Assembly: GCF_020907405.1 (NCBI RefSeq) | Contig: NZ_JAJJOE010000013.1 | Span: 39,195-103,194, forward strand | Reading direction: 5' to 3' | Length of the DNA stretch: 64,000 nucleotides | Source: Arthrobacter sp. zg-Y769 | GTDB taxonomy: Bacteria > Actinomycetota > Actinomycetes > Actinomycetales > Micrococcaceae | Part shown: in pieces, positions 40,566-49,642 of the stretch | Numbering within the stretch: position 1 is the stretch's first letter | Layout of the letters: every line of letters begins with the position of its first letter | Position numbers and translations under genes: made by a program | Notes under the pieces: generated by a model | The model's database searches: none | The model's input: the letters and a program-made list of their open reading frames with translations, nothing else | Told to the model about the DNA's origin: nothing

Positions 40566-41357
40566 TTATGCGGGCCGGACGGCGTCCCAGGCCACGGTGA
40601 TTTCGCCCAGCCGCCAGCGGGACGGCCCGGTCAGCAGCGGCACCCCGTCGGCCTTCAAGGAGCTGCACATGGCCAGCCAGCGGTGCCGGTTGCCGTAGGA
40701 GGCCATCGGCGCGGCCTCCTCCCACGCCCGGTCCATGGCCCGCAGGAAAGTGTGGACCCGCTCCCCGGGAACGTTGCGGTGGATCAGGGCCTTGGGCAGG
40801 CGTTCGGCCACATCGGACGGACGCTCGAACGCACCGAACCGCAGGGAAATGCTCAGCGACACGGGACCCTCAGCGTCCAGTTCCACCCAGGTGGCACGCC
40901 GGCCGATTTCGTCGCAGGTGCCGTCCACGAAGATCCCGTCCGGTGCCAGTCGTGAGCAGACCATTTCCCAATGCCGGGCATAGTCCTCCTCGGCGTACTG
41001 GCGCAGGACGTTGAAGGCACGGACCATGACCGGACGACGCCCGTCCACGGGCAGCTCGAAGCCGCCCTGGCGGAAACTCAGGCCCTCTCGTTCCAGGGGC
41101 TTGGCCGCCAGCACACGGGCCGGGTCGATTTCGATTCCCATAACCTCCACGTCCGCCCGCACCCTGCCGAGGCGGCCGTGGAGTTCGACGGCGGTGGTGG
41201 GCGCGGCGCCGTAGCCCAGGTCCACGATCAAAGGGTCGTCGGCCTGCCGCAGACGCCACCGTGCCGGTCCTGCCAGCCAGCGGTCCACCCGCCGGAGCCG
41301 GTTGGGGTTTGTAGTGCCCCTGGTCACAGTTCCTACGGGTCTTAGCGGTTTTTGCAC
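40566..41357 (-). CDS. class I SAM-dependent methyltransferase
   Basis: A 263-residue protein with the SAM-binding motif I 'LIVDLGYGAAPTTAVEL', motif II 'VMGIEIDPARV' and a post-motif 'RAFNVLRQY'. This is an actinobacterial methyltransferase type of unknown substrate. GTG 41357 is preferred because a TAGCAT -10 box ends exactly 6 nt upstream; the GTG one codon earlier (41360) is the alternative. There is no Shine-Dalgarno. Confidence 0.8.
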   Translation of the reverse strand: MQKPLRPVGTVTRGTTNPNRLRRVDRWLAGPARWRLRQADDPLIVDLGYGAAPTTAVELHGRLGRVRADVEVMGIEIDPARVLAAKPLEREGLSFRQGGFELPVDGRRPVMVRAFNVLRQYAEEDYARHWEMVCSRLAPDGIFVDGTCDEIGRRATWVELDAEGPVSLSISLRFGAFERPSDVAERLPKALIHRNVPGERVHTFLRAMDRAWEEAAPMASYGNRHRWLAMCSSLKADGVPLLTGPSRWRLGEITVAWDAVRPA

Positions 41358-41363
41358 CACCCA

Positions 41364-41369
41364 ATGCTA
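41364..41369 (-). promoter_or_regulatory. -10 box for the methyltransferase
   Basis: Minus-strand TAGCAT ends 6 nt before GTG 41357. Confidence 0.5.
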
Positions 41370-41813
41370 GCGGGCGCGCTGGGATGCCCCTGACCGCGGG
41401 GTGGGGCCGGGCGGGAGTCGGGAGGGGGATCGCCAGGGGACACCTGGAACCGGGGACCGGGCGCCGGGGCGGGGTCGGGAGCGGGGCCGAGTTGGGGCTA
41501 TGGGCCGGGATCGAGGCCAGGTCGCCGGTTGCGGACAGGGGATCCCACCCATTGGTGCCGGCGTGGCCAAAGGGGTCCCGGCAGAAACAGCAGCACCACC
41601 CGGTGGGATCCTGTGCAGTCCACGCGGACGATTCGCCGGGCGGGACTGATCTGCTGAGCAGGTAATGGGCTCATGGCCGCCTGATGCCCCCGTTATCTGC
41701 CCAGTAGATCCAGGACCCCCGCGCAGACCCCCGTTAGCTGCTCACTGGATTCCGGGCCCGCCCATCTGCCCGGGCAAAGCCCCGCCGCCCTCCCTGCGGG
41801 GAACGCTCTCCGA
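41370..41813. other. intergenic region without a supported gene
   Basis: About 440 bp of very GC-rich sequence with G-runs on the left and C-runs on the right. Short open frames exist on the plus strand (for example from 41384), but they have no ribosome site or recognisable protein. I see no RNA gene. The right end leads into the gpmA -10 box. Confidence 0.6.
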
Positions 41814-41819
41814 TACCAT
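41814..41819 (+). promoter_or_regulatory. -10 box for leaderless gpmA
   Basis: TACCAT ends 6 nt before ATG 41826, with no Shine-Dalgarno. Confidence 0.6.
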
Positions 41820-41825
41820 GCTTAT

Positions 41826-42578
41826 ATGACCTACAAACTGATCCTTCTGCGCCACGGGCAGAGTGAATGGAATGAAAAGAACCTCTTCACGGGCTGGGTG
41901 GACGTGGATCTGACGGACCTCGGACGTGAGGAAGCCCTCCGCGGCGGGCAGCTGCTGGTTGAGAACAACGTTCTCCCGGACATCCTCTACACCTCCCGCC
42001 TCCAGCGGGCCATCAACACCGCCAACCTGGCCCTGGGCGCCGCAGACCGCATCTGGATCGACGTCAAGCGCAGCTGGCGCCTGAACGAGCGGCACTACGG
42101 CGCACTGCAGGGCAAGGACAAGGCCCAGACCCTGGCCGAATACGGCGAGGAACAGTTCATGCTCTGGCGCCGTTCCTACGACACTCCGCCGCCGCCCCTC
42201 CCGGATGACAGTGACTTCTCCCAGGCCCACGACCCCCGCTATGCGGACCTGGATTCGAACGAGCTGCCGCGCACCGAATGCCTGAAGGACGTCCTTGAGC
42301 GCTTCCTGCCCTACTGGGAGTCGGACATTTCCAAGGACATCCGCACCGGCAAGACCGTGATGATCGCCGCGCACGGCAACTCCCTGCGCGCACTGGTGAA
42401 GCATCTGGACGGCATCAGCGACGCCGATATCGCTGCCGTGAACATCCCCACCGGCATCCCGCTGGTGTACGAGCTCGACGAGGACCTCAAGCCGGTCAAG
42501 GCAGGCGGCACCTACCTTGATCCCGAGGCCGCCGCCGCGTCCATCAAGGCCGTCGCCAACCAGGGCAAAAAGAAGTAG
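41826..42578 (+). CDS. gpmA: 2,3-bisphosphoglycerate-dependent phosphoglycerate mutase
   Basis: A 250-residue dPGM that interconverts 3- and 2-phosphoglycerate in glycolysis. The phosphohistidine loop '[18 protein letters not shown]' has the catalytic His10. '[15 protein letters not shown]' and '[15 protein letters not shown]' (second His) are intact. The length is normal. The gene is monocistronic, between a leaderless-type -10 box and a strong terminator. Confidence 0.97.
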   Translation: MTYKLILLRHGQSEWNEKNLFTGWVDVDLTDLGREEALRGGQLLVENNVLPDILYTSRLQRAINTANLALGAADRIWIDVKRSWRLNERHYGALQGKDKAQTLAEYGEEQFMLWRRSYDTPPPPLPDDSDFSQAHDPRYADLDSNELPRTECLKDVLERFLPYWESDISKDIRTGKTVMIAAHGNSLRALVKHLDGISDADIAAVNIPTGIPLVYELDEDLKPVKAGGTYLDPEAAAASIKAVANQGKKK

Positions 42579-42614
42579 CACCTGCACCGGAGGGCATCGC
42601 CCCCGGGCATGAAC

Positions 42615-42645
42615 AAAGGGCGGTCCCGCACGGGACCGCCCTTTT
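42615..42645 (+). terminator. terminator of gpmA
   Basis: A perfect 13-bp stem (42615-42627 with 42632-42644), a GCAC loop and a TTTT end. It may also serve the convergent phoU. Confidence 0.9.
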
Positions 42646-42682
42646 CCATGTTAGGCCGGGGCCGGCCAGCGGGGTCCGGCGG

Positions 42683-43345
42683 TTACACGCCCGACTCGGA
42701 CAGCGGGTGCCACTCACCGGTCACGAGGTAGTTGACCTTGCGGGTGACGGAAACGCCGTGGTCGGCAAAGCGCTCGAAGTAGCGGCTGGCCAGGGTCAGG
42801 TCCACCGTGCTGACCGCGGGGACGTTCCAGTCCGGGGAGGCAATGGACTTGAAGACCCCGGCGTGCAGCTCGTTGATCCGGCTGTTGGCGTCGTAGATGT
42901 CCTTGCTCATCTCCAGGTTGCGGGTCTCAAGCAGCTCGGTGAGCTGTTCGGAGATGCGGAGGTCCAGCTGCGCCATTTCGCGAAAGGTTTCCACCATGTT
43001 GTCCGGAACCACGTTGGCGGGGTACCGCAGGCGTGCCAGCTGGGCGATGTGCCGGGCCAGGTCCCCCATGCGTTCCAGCGAAGCGCTCATCCGCAGCGAA
43101 CCCACAATCATGCGCAGGTCACTCGCGACGGGACCCTGCAGGGCGAGAACATCGATGGCGCGCTCATCCAGGTCATTCTGCAGGAAGTCGATCCGCGCGT
43201 CGGCGGCAATGACGTCCTGGGCGAGTTCGATATCGGCGCCCTCGAAGGCGAGCGTGGCTTTGCGCATCGCCTCGGTTACCAGCTGGGATATCTGGGTCAG
43301 TTCTTCACCGATCTGATGAAGCTCGGCCTGGAAAACCTTGCGCAC
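42683..43345 (-). CDS. phoU: phosphate signalling protein PhoU
   Basis: A 220-residue PhoU with two three-helix repeats. Metal-binding-type motifs are 'DARIDFLQNDLDERAIDVLALQ' (in part) and 'ANSRINELHAGVFKSI'. It damps the Pst transporter and the SenX3/RegX3 phosphate response. The GTG start follows AGAGGA. It is divergent from the senX3-type kinase, 202 bp away, as in mycobacteria and corynebacteria. Confidence 0.95.
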   Translation of the reverse strand: MRKVFQAELHQIGEELTQISQLVTEAMRKATLAFEGADIELAQDVIAADARIDFLQNDLDERAIDVLALQGPVASDLRMIVGSLRMSASLERMGDLARHIAQLARLRYPANVVPDNMVETFREMAQLDLRISEQLTELLETRNLEMSKDIYDANSRINELHAGVFKSIASPDWNVPAVSTVDLTLASRYFERFADHGVSVTRKVNYLVTGEWHPLSESGV

Positions 43346-43535
43346 TGAAGGGTCCTCTCGAAAAGCGGGTGGATCGTAAGTTCTGCGGGACGGTGCAGCC
43401 CGGGCACTTCCTGCGCCGGCGGCCGCACCAGCAGGATGTCAGCCGGGGGTGAACCACACGGGCCCCTTAGATGAACGTTAGTTTAACGAATGGTCCAAAG
43501 CCACCGGCTTTCCTTCCGGGCTCCGGGGAGCGGCC

Positions 43536-43541
43536 TAAGCT
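43536..43541 (+). promoter_or_regulatory. -10 box for leaderless sensor kinase gene
   Basis: TAAGCT ends 6 nt before GTG 43548. Confidence 0.6.
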
Positions 43542-43547
43542 AAGAGA

Positions 43548-44711
43548 GTGAATCCTGTATTGCTGGCCTTACTGGCCGGTGTCCTCGGCCTGGCCGTCGG
43601 CGTCTTCGGCGTCCTCGCGTACGGGGCCAGCCAGCGCCAGCGGCGGGAGCTGGCAGACATTGCCGAGCCGACGGTGCCCGACGGCGCAGCGGAGGTGCTC
43701 GGCGTCATCGGACGCGCCTACATTGTTGCCGATGCCATCGACGGCGTCGTCCGGGCCAGTCCCGGGGCGTACGCGTTCGGCCTGGTGCGCGGGCACACGA
43801 TTGTCAACGACCGCCTGCTGGATCTCTGTGCCCGGGTGCGCCGCGACGGCGTCATTGAGGAGGCCCGGCTGGAGCTTCCGCGCGGCCCGCTCGGTGAAGG
43901 GTCCCTCATCCTGCAGGTCCGGGTGGCCACCGTGGGGGAGGAATACGTATTGGTCCTGGCCGACGACCGGACGGAGATCACCCGCACCGAGGAGGTCCGC
44001 AACGACTTCGTCGCGAATGTGTCGCACGAACTCAAGACGCCGGTGGGTGCCATTTCGCTGCTGTCCGAAGCGCTGGCGGATGCCGCAGGCGACGAGGAAG
44101 CCGTCCGCCGGTTCGCCGGGCGGATGCACCGGGAATCCACGCGCCTCACCGCCCTGGTGCAGGACATTATCGAACTCTCCCGGCTGCAGAGCATGGACAT
44201 CGTGGACCGGGCCAAGCCGGTTGACGTGAACCGCGTCCTCGAGGACGCGGTGGAAGCCAACCGGCTTAACGCCGAGAGCAAGGACATCGAGGTGCTCCTG
44301 GGCGGCCGGTCGGAGGCCGCCGTCTACGGCGATGCCCCCATGCTGACCACGGCCTTCCGGAACCTGATCGACAATGCAATCCGTTATTCGCCTGCGGGCA
44401 GCAGAGTGGGAATCGGACTGCAGTCCCGTAACGGGATGGCCCAGGTGGCCGTGACGGACCAGGGCCCCGGCATTGCACCCGAGGAACAGGAACGGGTGTT
44501 TGAACGGTTCTACCGGATCGACTCCGCCCGGTCACGGCACACGGGCGGAACCGGACTGGGCCTGAGCATCGTCAAGCATGTGGTCGCCAACCATGGCGGC
44601 GAGGTGGATCTGTGGTCCCGTCCGGGGCACGGCTCCACCTTTACCGTGCGGCTGCCGGAAATGGATGCTGCGGACATCCGCGAAGCGAAACAACAGGGAG
44701 TGACCGCTTGA
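43548..44711 (+). CDS. senX3: SenX3-type sensor histidine kinase
   Basis: A 387-residue kinase. One N-terminal membrane segment (about residues 3-24) is followed by a PAS-like region (about 45-140). The dimerisation H-box is 'VSHELKTPVGAISLL' with His160. The ATPase N, G1 and G2 boxes are 'NLIDNAIRYSP', 'VTDQGPGIAPEEQERVFERF' and 'GGTGLGLSI'. With phoU alongside, it senses phosphate status through Pst/PhoU. It overlaps the response regulator by 4 bp. Confidence 0.93.
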   Translation: MNPVLLALLAGVLGLAVGVFGVLAYGASQRQRRELADIAEPTVPDGAAEVLGVIGRAYIVADAIDGVVRASPGAYAFGLVRGHTIVNDRLLDLCARVRRDGVIEEARLELPRGPLGEGSLILQVRVATVGEEYVLVLADDRTEITRTEEVRNDFVANVSHELKTPVGAISLLSEALADAAGDEEAVRRFAGRMHRESTRLTALVQDIIELSRLQSMDIVDRAKPVDVNRVLEDAVEANRLNAESKDIEVLLGGRSEAAVYGDAPMLTTAFRNLIDNAIRYSPAGSRVGIGLQSRNGMAQVAVTDQGPGIAPEEQERVFERFYRIDSARSRHTGGTGLGLSIVKHVVANHGGEVDLWSRPGHGSTFTVRLPEMDAADIREAKQQGVTA

Positions 44712-45388
44712 CCCGAATTCTGATTGTCGAAGACGAGGAGTCCTTCAGCGACCCCCTCTCCTATCTGCTGGAACGGGAAGGATTCGACGTCGACGTCGTA
44801 GACAACGGCACCGACGCGGTCGCCGTCTTCGAACAGGCGGGCGCGGACCTGGTCCTGCTCGACGTAATGCTGCCGGGACTCTCCGGCACGGAAGTCCTCC
44901 GCCGGATCCGCCAGCGTTCGGATGTCCCGGTCATCATGCTGACCGCACGCGATGCGGAGATCGATAAGGTCGTCGGCCTCGAGATCGGTGCGGATGACTA
45001 TGTCACCAAGCCGTATTCCTCCCGGGAGCTGCTGGCACGGGTCCGTGCGGTACTGCGGCGCCGGGGCGAGGGCGCGGACTTCGGGGGCGCTGCCCTGGAA
45101 GCAGGGCCGGTCCGCATGGACGTTGACCGGCATGTGGTGCAGGTCAACGGCACCAGCGTGCCCTTTCCGCTGAAGGAGTTCGAACTCCTGGAACTGCTCC
45201 TGCGGAACTCCGGCCGGGTCCTGACCCGCGGCCAGCTGATCGAGCGCGTCTGGGGAGCGGACTATGTGGGGGACACCAAAACGCTCGACGTCCACGTCAA
45301 ACGGCTGCGGGCGAAAATCGAGGCAGATTCCTCCGCGCCGCGGCACCTGGTGACCGTACGCGGGCTCGGATACAAGTTCGAGGAATGA
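44708..45388 (+). CDS. regX3: RegX3-type OmpR-family response regulator
   Basis: A 226-residue regulator. The receiver domain has phospho-acceptor Asp52 ('LLDVMLPGLSG'), acidic 'VEDEES' and Lys in 'YVTKPYSSREL'. The winged-helix DNA-binding domain ends 'DVHVKRLRAKIE' and 'VRGLGYKFE'. The start is TTG 44708, overlapping the kinase stop (TTGA). It probably activates phosphate-starvation genes. Confidence 0.94.
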   Translation: MTRILIVEDEESFSDPLSYLLEREGFDVDVVDNGTDAVAVFEQAGADLVLLDVMLPGLSGTEVLRRIRQRSDVPVIMLTARDAEIDKVVGLEIGADDYVTKPYSSRELLARVRAVLRRRGEGADFGGAALEAGPVRMDVDRHVVQVNGTSVPFPLKEFELLELLLRNSGRVLTRGQLIERVWGADYVGDTKTLDVHVKRLRAKIEADSSAPRHLVTVRGLGYKFEE

Positions 45389-45395
45389 TCCGGGG

Positions 45396-45440
45396 ACAGA
45401 CGCAGAAGGGGTAGACGCAGAAGGGACAGACATAGAAGGG
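45396..45440 (+). repeat. 15-bp tandem repeat after regX3
   Basis: Three imperfect copies of ACAGACGCAGAAGGG (45396, 45411, 45426). The last copy runs into the left arm of the terminator. Confidence 0.85.
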
Positions 45441-45469
45441 GGCCGGCACAAAAGCGCCGGCCCCCTTCT
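45434..45469. terminator. bidirectional terminator between regX3 and the lipoprotein gene
   Basis: A perfect 14-bp stem (45434-45447 with 45456-45469) with an 8-nt loop, between convergent genes. There are only short T-runs on either side. Confidence 0.8.
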
Positions 45470-45485
45470 ACGTTAAAACCTGTTA

Positions 45486-46025
45486 TCAGTGACCCTCGGC
45501 CTGACCCTCGGTGCTCGGTTCCTCAGTGGGCCGCGGCGTGTACTCGGACCCCTCGGGCAGGTACGGCCGGTAATCCGGCTGGTCGCCGTTGACCACCGGA
45601 ATGTTCAGGGCGGTGGTTTCCTCGTTGAGGTCCAGCTCGGCGTCGATGCCGGTGCCGGGCTCGTCCTCCACGACAGCGACAGTAACCTTCTCCTCGAGCT
45701 CGTCTTCGAAGACGACCTTGCCGCCGGCCGGGAGGTTCCACGACAAAGTGGAGCCGCCGACGGCGAGGGTGAACTCCTGGGTGTCAGCGCCGTCGTTGAT
45801 TACGGTGCCGATCAGGCGGCCGGGCTCGCCGAAGCCGTTGCTAACCACCAGGATGTTGCGCAGCTGCAGGTCGCCCACGTTCTCCAGGATGCCGTCGGAG
45901 GGGGAGTACTCGATGGTGGTTGCCTGCTCGTTCACAGCGCTGCAGCCTGCCGTGCCCAGCATGGCCAGCGCGATGACACCGGCCGCAGCGGTGCGCCGGA
46001 CCCGGTTCTTGGGTGTGAATCTCAC
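45486..46025 (-). CDS. LpqE-like actinobacterial lipoprotein
   Basis: A 179-residue lipoprotein. The signal peptide ends in the lipobox 'LGTAGC' (Cys28). The mature part is a beta-rich domain (about residues 35-140) of the type seen in mycobacterial LpqE, which is also next to carD. An acidic Pro/Glu-rich tail follows. The start is GTG 46025 with a CAGGAG site. It lies divergent from carD across a 256-bp gap. The function is unknown; such proteins are anchored on the outer face of the membrane. Confidence 0.8.
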   Translation of the reverse strand: MRFTPKNRVRRTAAAGVIALAMLGTAGCSAVNEQATTIEYSPSDGILENVGDLQLRNILVVSNGFGEPGRLIGTVINDGADTQEFTLAVGGSTLSWNLPAGGKVVFEDELEEKVTVAVVEDEPGTGIDAELDLNEETTALNIPVVNGDQPDYRPYLPEGSEYTPRPTEEPSTEGQAEGH

Positions 46026-46281
46026 AGCACAAACTCCTGAAGTATTGCGGTCTACCGACCTGAGGCTATCTTTGCTGCCTAGCCTATCGGCAAAAGAGGG
46101 AAAAACTGGATTTTACGGCCGGGGCGGACGGCCGTGCTGACGTAGTGCGGGCACGCATCCAGTACCCGCAGAAGGCGGAATACTACCTACACCGGACCCC
46201 ATCCAGTACCTGACGTGCGAAAACTCTACTCGGCGTGTCGCATCTCTGATAAACTGAGCCCCGGGAAAGGGGAAAGACCAC

Positions 46282-46764
46282 ATGGTTTTTGAGGTTGGCG
46301 AAACAGTTGTTTATCCTCACCACGGTGCCGCAAAGATCGAAGAGATCAAGATGCGAACCATCAAGGGCGAAGAGAAAATGTATCTCAAGCTTAAGGTGGC
46401 CCAGGGTGATCTGACCATAGAAGTACCGGCTGAGAACGTCGACCTCGTTGGGGTGCGCGATGTAGTGGGCAAGGAAGGCCTGGAGCACGTCTTTGACGTC
46501 CTGCGCGCCGAGCTCACTGAAGAGCCCACGAACTGGTCGCGCCGATACAAGGCAAACCTGGAAAAGCTTGCGTCAGGTGATGTCGTCAAGGTGGCGGAGG
46601 TCGTCCGCGACCTCTGGCGCCGCGACCATGACCGCGGGCTGTCCGCAGGCGAGAAGCGAATGCTCGCCAAGGCACGCCAGATCCTCATTTCGGAACTGGC
46701 CCTTGCTGAAAAAACGGATGAAGACCAGGCGGCAGCGGTGCTCGACGAGGTCCTCGCGAGCTAG
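46282..46764 (+). CDS. carD: RNA polymerase-binding transcription factor CarD
   Basis: A 160-residue CarD, full length. The RNAP-interaction Tudor-like domain is at the N-terminus ('[22 protein letters not shown]' in part). The helical DNA-binding domain with conserved '[32 protein letters not shown]' (in part) follows. It stabilises open complexes at rRNA and many other promoters. The ATG follows AAAGGGGAAAG. TAAACT at 46250-46255 is a likely -10 box. A terminator closes the gene. Confidence 0.96.
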   Translation: MVFEVGETVVYPHHGAAKIEEIKMRTIKGEEKMYLKLKVAQGDLTIEVPAENVDLVGVRDVVGKEGLEHVFDVLRAELTEEPTNWSRRYKANLEKLASGDVVKVAEVVRDLWRRDHDRGLSAGEKRMLAKARQILISELALAEKTDEDQAAAVLDEVLAS

Positions 46765-46784
46765 CAGCTAAGCCACTTCCAGCG

Positions 46785-46818
46785 ATTGCCGGTCCTTCGG
46801 GGCCGGCAATTGTTGTTT
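46785..46818 (+). terminator. terminator of carD
   Basis: An 11-bp stem (46785-46795 with 46800-46810, one G-T pair) with a TTCG tetraloop, then TGTTGTTT. Confidence 0.85.
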
Positions 46819-46838
46819 AACCAGCCATCCGCTGGCAT

Positions 46839-46844
46839 TAGGGT
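46839..46844 (+). promoter_or_regulatory. -10 box for leaderless ispD-ispF
   Basis: TAGGGT ends 6 nt before GTG 46851, directly after the carD terminator. Confidence 0.6.
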
Positions 46845-46850
46845 GGAACG

Positions 46851-47609
46851 GTGTCCCCTTCTCCTTCCCGCCCGCCGCGGATCGGCGTCGTCATAGTAGC
46901 CGGAGGATCCGGCCAGCGGCTCGGTTACGGTATGCCCAAGGCCCAGGTGCCGCTGGCCGGTGAACCAATGCTCGTCCATGCGCTGCGTTCCGTTCAGGCC
47001 GCGGAGATCGCTGCAGCCATTGCCGTCGCCGTACCGGCCGGCGACACGTTGATGCGCGGCATCTGCGCGGAGTTCCCGGCGGCAGTCCAGGCGGTCGACG
47101 GCGGAGCCACCCGGCCCGACTCCGTGCGTGCCGCGCTCAGCGCGCTGCCCGCGGACCTGGACGCCGTGCTGGTCCATGATGCCGCCCGTGCGTTGACTCC
47201 GCCGGAGGTGTTCCACCGGGTGGCAGCAGCGCTGGCGGCCGGTGCTTCAGCGGTCATCCCCGCGGTGCCCGTGGTGGACACGGTCAAGGACACCGCCCCC
47301 GTGCCCGCTCCCGGGGACGCCGTCGCCGCACGCGTGGTGACCGGAACCCCGGACCGTTCCCGGCTGCGCGCAGTCCAGACCCCGCAGGGCTTCGACGCCG
47401 GCCTGCTCCGCCGGGCCCACGAGGCAGCCCTGTCCTTCGACGCCGACACTGCGGCAGCCGTCACCGACGACGCCATGCTCGTGGAGTCCCTGGGAACCGA
47501 GGTCTACGTGGTCGAAGGTTCACAGTTGTCCCTGAAGATCACCACCCCGCTGGATCTGCTGCTCGCGGAAGCGATCCTGTCCGGCGGACACCACCGCCAG
47601 GAGAAATAA
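46851..47609 (+). CDS. ispD: 2-C-methyl-D-erythritol 4-phosphate cytidylyltransferase
   Basis: A 252-residue IspD of the MEP isoprenoid pathway, adding CMP to methylerythritol phosphate. The CTP-binding loop is '[26 protein letters not shown]' (in part) with the catalytic Arg/Lys. '[15 protein letters not shown]' and '[15 protein letters not shown]' are also typical. The gene is 1 bp from ispF and forms an operon with it. Confidence 0.95.
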   Translation: MSPSPSRPPRIGVVIVAGGSGQRLGYGMPKAQVPLAGEPMLVHALRSVQAAEIAAAIAVAVPAGDTLMRGICAEFPAAVQAVDGGATRPDSVRAALSALPADLDAVLVHDAARALTPPEVFHRVAAALAAGASAVIPAVPVVDTVKDTAPVPAPGDAVAARVVTGTPDRSRLRAVQTPQGFDAGLLRRAHEAALSFDADTAAAVTDDAMLVESLGTEVYVVEGSQLSLKITTPLDLLLAEAILSGGHHRQEK

Positions 47610-47610
47610 C

Positions 47611-48108
47611 ATGGCCCTGCCACGCACCGGAATTGGCGTAGACGTCCACGCCTTCGCTCCCGACGACGCCCCGCGTCCGCTGTGGGTGGCCGGCCTGCAC
47701 TGGGAAGGCGAGCGCGGCCTGGCCGGCCATTCCGACGGCGACCCGGTTGCCCACGCCGCCGCGGACGCCCTTTTCTCGGCTGCCGGCCTGGGGGACCTCG
47801 GTACCCACTTCGGCACGGACCGGCCGGAATATGCCGGCGCCGCAGGGACAGTGCTGCTGGCGGAAGCGGCGCGGATAGTGCGTGCCGCCGGCTTCGAAAT
47901 CGGCAACGTCGCGGTCCAGCTGATCGGCAACCGTCCCAAGTTCAGCCCCCGCCGGGCGGAGGCGGAAACGGTCCTGAGCGCGGCTGCGGGTGCACCGGTC
48001 AGCGTGTCGGCCACCACCACGGATTCCCTGGGCTTCACCGGCCGCGGCGAGGGAATCGCCGCTGTGGCCACCGCCGTCGTCGCTGCCGCTGCAGCCGCCG
48101 CTGACTGA
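47611..48108 (+). CDS. ispF: 2-C-methyl-D-erythritol 2,4-cyclodiphosphate synthase
   Basis: A 165-residue IspF. Zinc-binding residues are in 'GIGVDVHAF' (Asp, His) and '[15 protein letters not shown]'. '[15 protein letters not shown]' and '[19 protein letters not shown]' (in part) complete the active site. It is the step after IspE in the MEP pathway. A GGAG ribosome site lies within the end of ispD. Confidence 0.96.
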   Translation: MALPRTGIGVDVHAFAPDDAPRPLWVAGLHWEGERGLAGHSDGDPVAHAAADALFSAAGLGDLGTHFGTDRPEYAGAAGTVLLAEAARIVRAAGFEIGNVAVQLIGNRPKFSPRRAEAETVLSAAAGAPVSVSATTTDSLGFTGRGEGIAAVATAVVAAAAAAAD

Positions 48109-48125
48109 GGGCACGCGGTTTCGGC

Positions 48126-48131
48126 TAGCCT
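48126..48131 (+). promoter_or_regulatory. -10 box for leaderless cysS
   Basis: TAGCCT ends 6 nt before GTG 48138. CTGACT at 48101-48106 is a possible -35 box (19-nt spacer). Confidence 0.6.
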
Positions 48132-48137
48132 AGAGCA

Positions 48138-49562
48138 GTGAGCTTGAGATTCTATGACACGGCAACAGCGCAGGTCCGGGACTTCGTTCCCCTGGTGGAA
48201 GGCAAGGCCAGCCTCTACTACTGCGGTGCCACCGTGCAGGGACTCCCGCACGTAGGGCACATCCGCTCGGCCATCGCCTTTGACCAGCTCACCCGCTGGC
48301 TCCGCTACCGGGGGCTGCAGGTCACCGTGGTGCGCAATGTGACGGATATTGACGACAAGATCCTGGCCAAGGCCGCGGACTCCGTGGGCGCCGAACCGGC
48401 CCCCGGCGTCGTCCCCGATGAACCGTGGTGGGCGCTGGCCTATCGCTTCGAGCAGGAGTTCGCCAAGGCATACGACACCCTCGGCGTCCAGCGCCCCACC
48501 TACGAGCCGCGCGCCACGGGGCACATCCCGGAGATGCACGCTCTTATTTCCACACTGATCGAGCGCGGACATGCCTATCCGGCCCTGGACGATTCCGGCG
48601 ATGTGTACTTCGACGTGCGCTCCTGGCAGAAGTACGGTTCGCTGACCCGGCAGAACATCGACGACATGCAGGCAGCGCCCGACGCCGGCCCGCGCGGCAA
48701 GCGCGATCCGCGGGACTTCGCACTGTGGAAGGGACACAAGGAAGGCGAACCCGAAACCGCGTCCTGGGACAGCCCCTGGGGCCGCGGCCGCCCCGGCTGG
48801 CACCTGGAGTGCTCCGCCATGGTCACCAAATACCTCGGCACCGAGTTCGACATCCACGGCGGCGGGCTGGACCTGCGCTTCCCGCACCACGAGAACGAGA
48901 TGGCACAGTCCCAGGCCGCCGGGCACGGGTTTGCCAATTTCTGGATGCACAACGGCATGGTCACCTTCGAGGGCGAGAAGATGTCCAAGTCCATCGGCAA
49001 CACCATCAGCCCGGCGGAAATGCTGGAAGAGGCCAGCCCCCGCGTGGTCCGGTACTACCTCGGCCAGGCCCATTACCGTTCCGTGCTGGACTACCGGCCC
49101 ACGTCGCTGCAGGAGGCCGCGTCCGCCGTCGAGCGGATTGACGGGTTCATCTCCAAGGCCGCAGCCAAGGCCGACGCCGCACCCGCCTCCGTTCCCGAGA
49201 CCTTCGCCGCCGCCATGGACGACGACCTGAACGTGCCCCAGGCGCTGGCCGCGCTGCATGAAACCGTGCGGGCCGGCAATACCGCCCTTGCCGCCGGTGA
49301 CAACGAAACTGTTCAGCGCGCGCTGGGACAGGTGCTGGCGATGACCTCGGTCCTGGGCCTGGATGACGCGCGGGACACCGCGGCGCAGGCCGGTCCCGCC
49401 GACGCCGCCCTCGACGCACTGATCCAGGACAGGCTGGCTGAGCGGAGGGCCGCGCGGGCCGCCAAGGACTGGGCGCGGGCGGACGCAATCAGGGATTCCC
49501 TGGCCGCAGCGGGGATCACCGTGGAGGACACCGCCGACGGTGCGGCATGGAGCGTGGGCTAG
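48138..49562 (+). CDS. cysS: cysteinyl-tRNA synthetase
   Basis: A 474-residue class I synthetase. The zinc/ATP region is '[23 protein letters not shown]' (in part, with the HIGH-like HVGH). '[15 protein letters not shown]' and '[11 protein letters not shown]' provide zinc ligands. The KMSKS loop is '[11 protein letters not shown]'. The presence of the full anticodon-binding tail separates it from MshC. The conserved order carD-ispD-ispF-cysS-rlmB is kept. Confidence 0.97.
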   Translation: MSLRFYDTATAQVRDFVPLVEGKASLYYCGATVQGLPHVGHIRSAIAFDQLTRWLRYRGLQVTVVRNVTDIDDKILAKAADSVGAEPAPGVVPDEPWWALAYRFEQEFAKAYDTLGVQRPTYEPRATGHIPEMHALISTLIERGHAYPALDDSGDVYFDVRSWQKYGSLTRQNIDDMQAAPDAGPRGKRDPRDFALWKGHKEGEPETASWDSPWGRGRPGWHLECSAMVTKYLGTEFDIHGGGLDLRFPHHENEMAQSQAAGHGFANFWMHNGMVTFEGEKMSKSIGNTISPAEMLEEASPRVVRYYLGQAHYRSVLDYRPTSLQEAASAVERIDGFISKAAAKADAAPASVPETFAAAMDDDLNVPQALAALHETVRAGNTALAAGDNETVQRALGQVLAMTSVLGLDDARDTAAQAGPADAALDALIQDRLAERRAARAAKDWARADAIRDSLAAAGITVEDTADGAAWSVG

Positions 49563-49642
49563 CCGCAGGACCGTGTCCGCCAACCGGCCCGCGGACTGCG
49601 TAAACTGGAAGCGAATGCTTTCTTCTAGTAAAGGTGTAACCG

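Noticed and set aside
41384..41665. Possible small proteins in the gap before gpmA
   Set aside because: No Shine-Dalgarno, no leaderless -10 box and a biased G-rich composition without homology.
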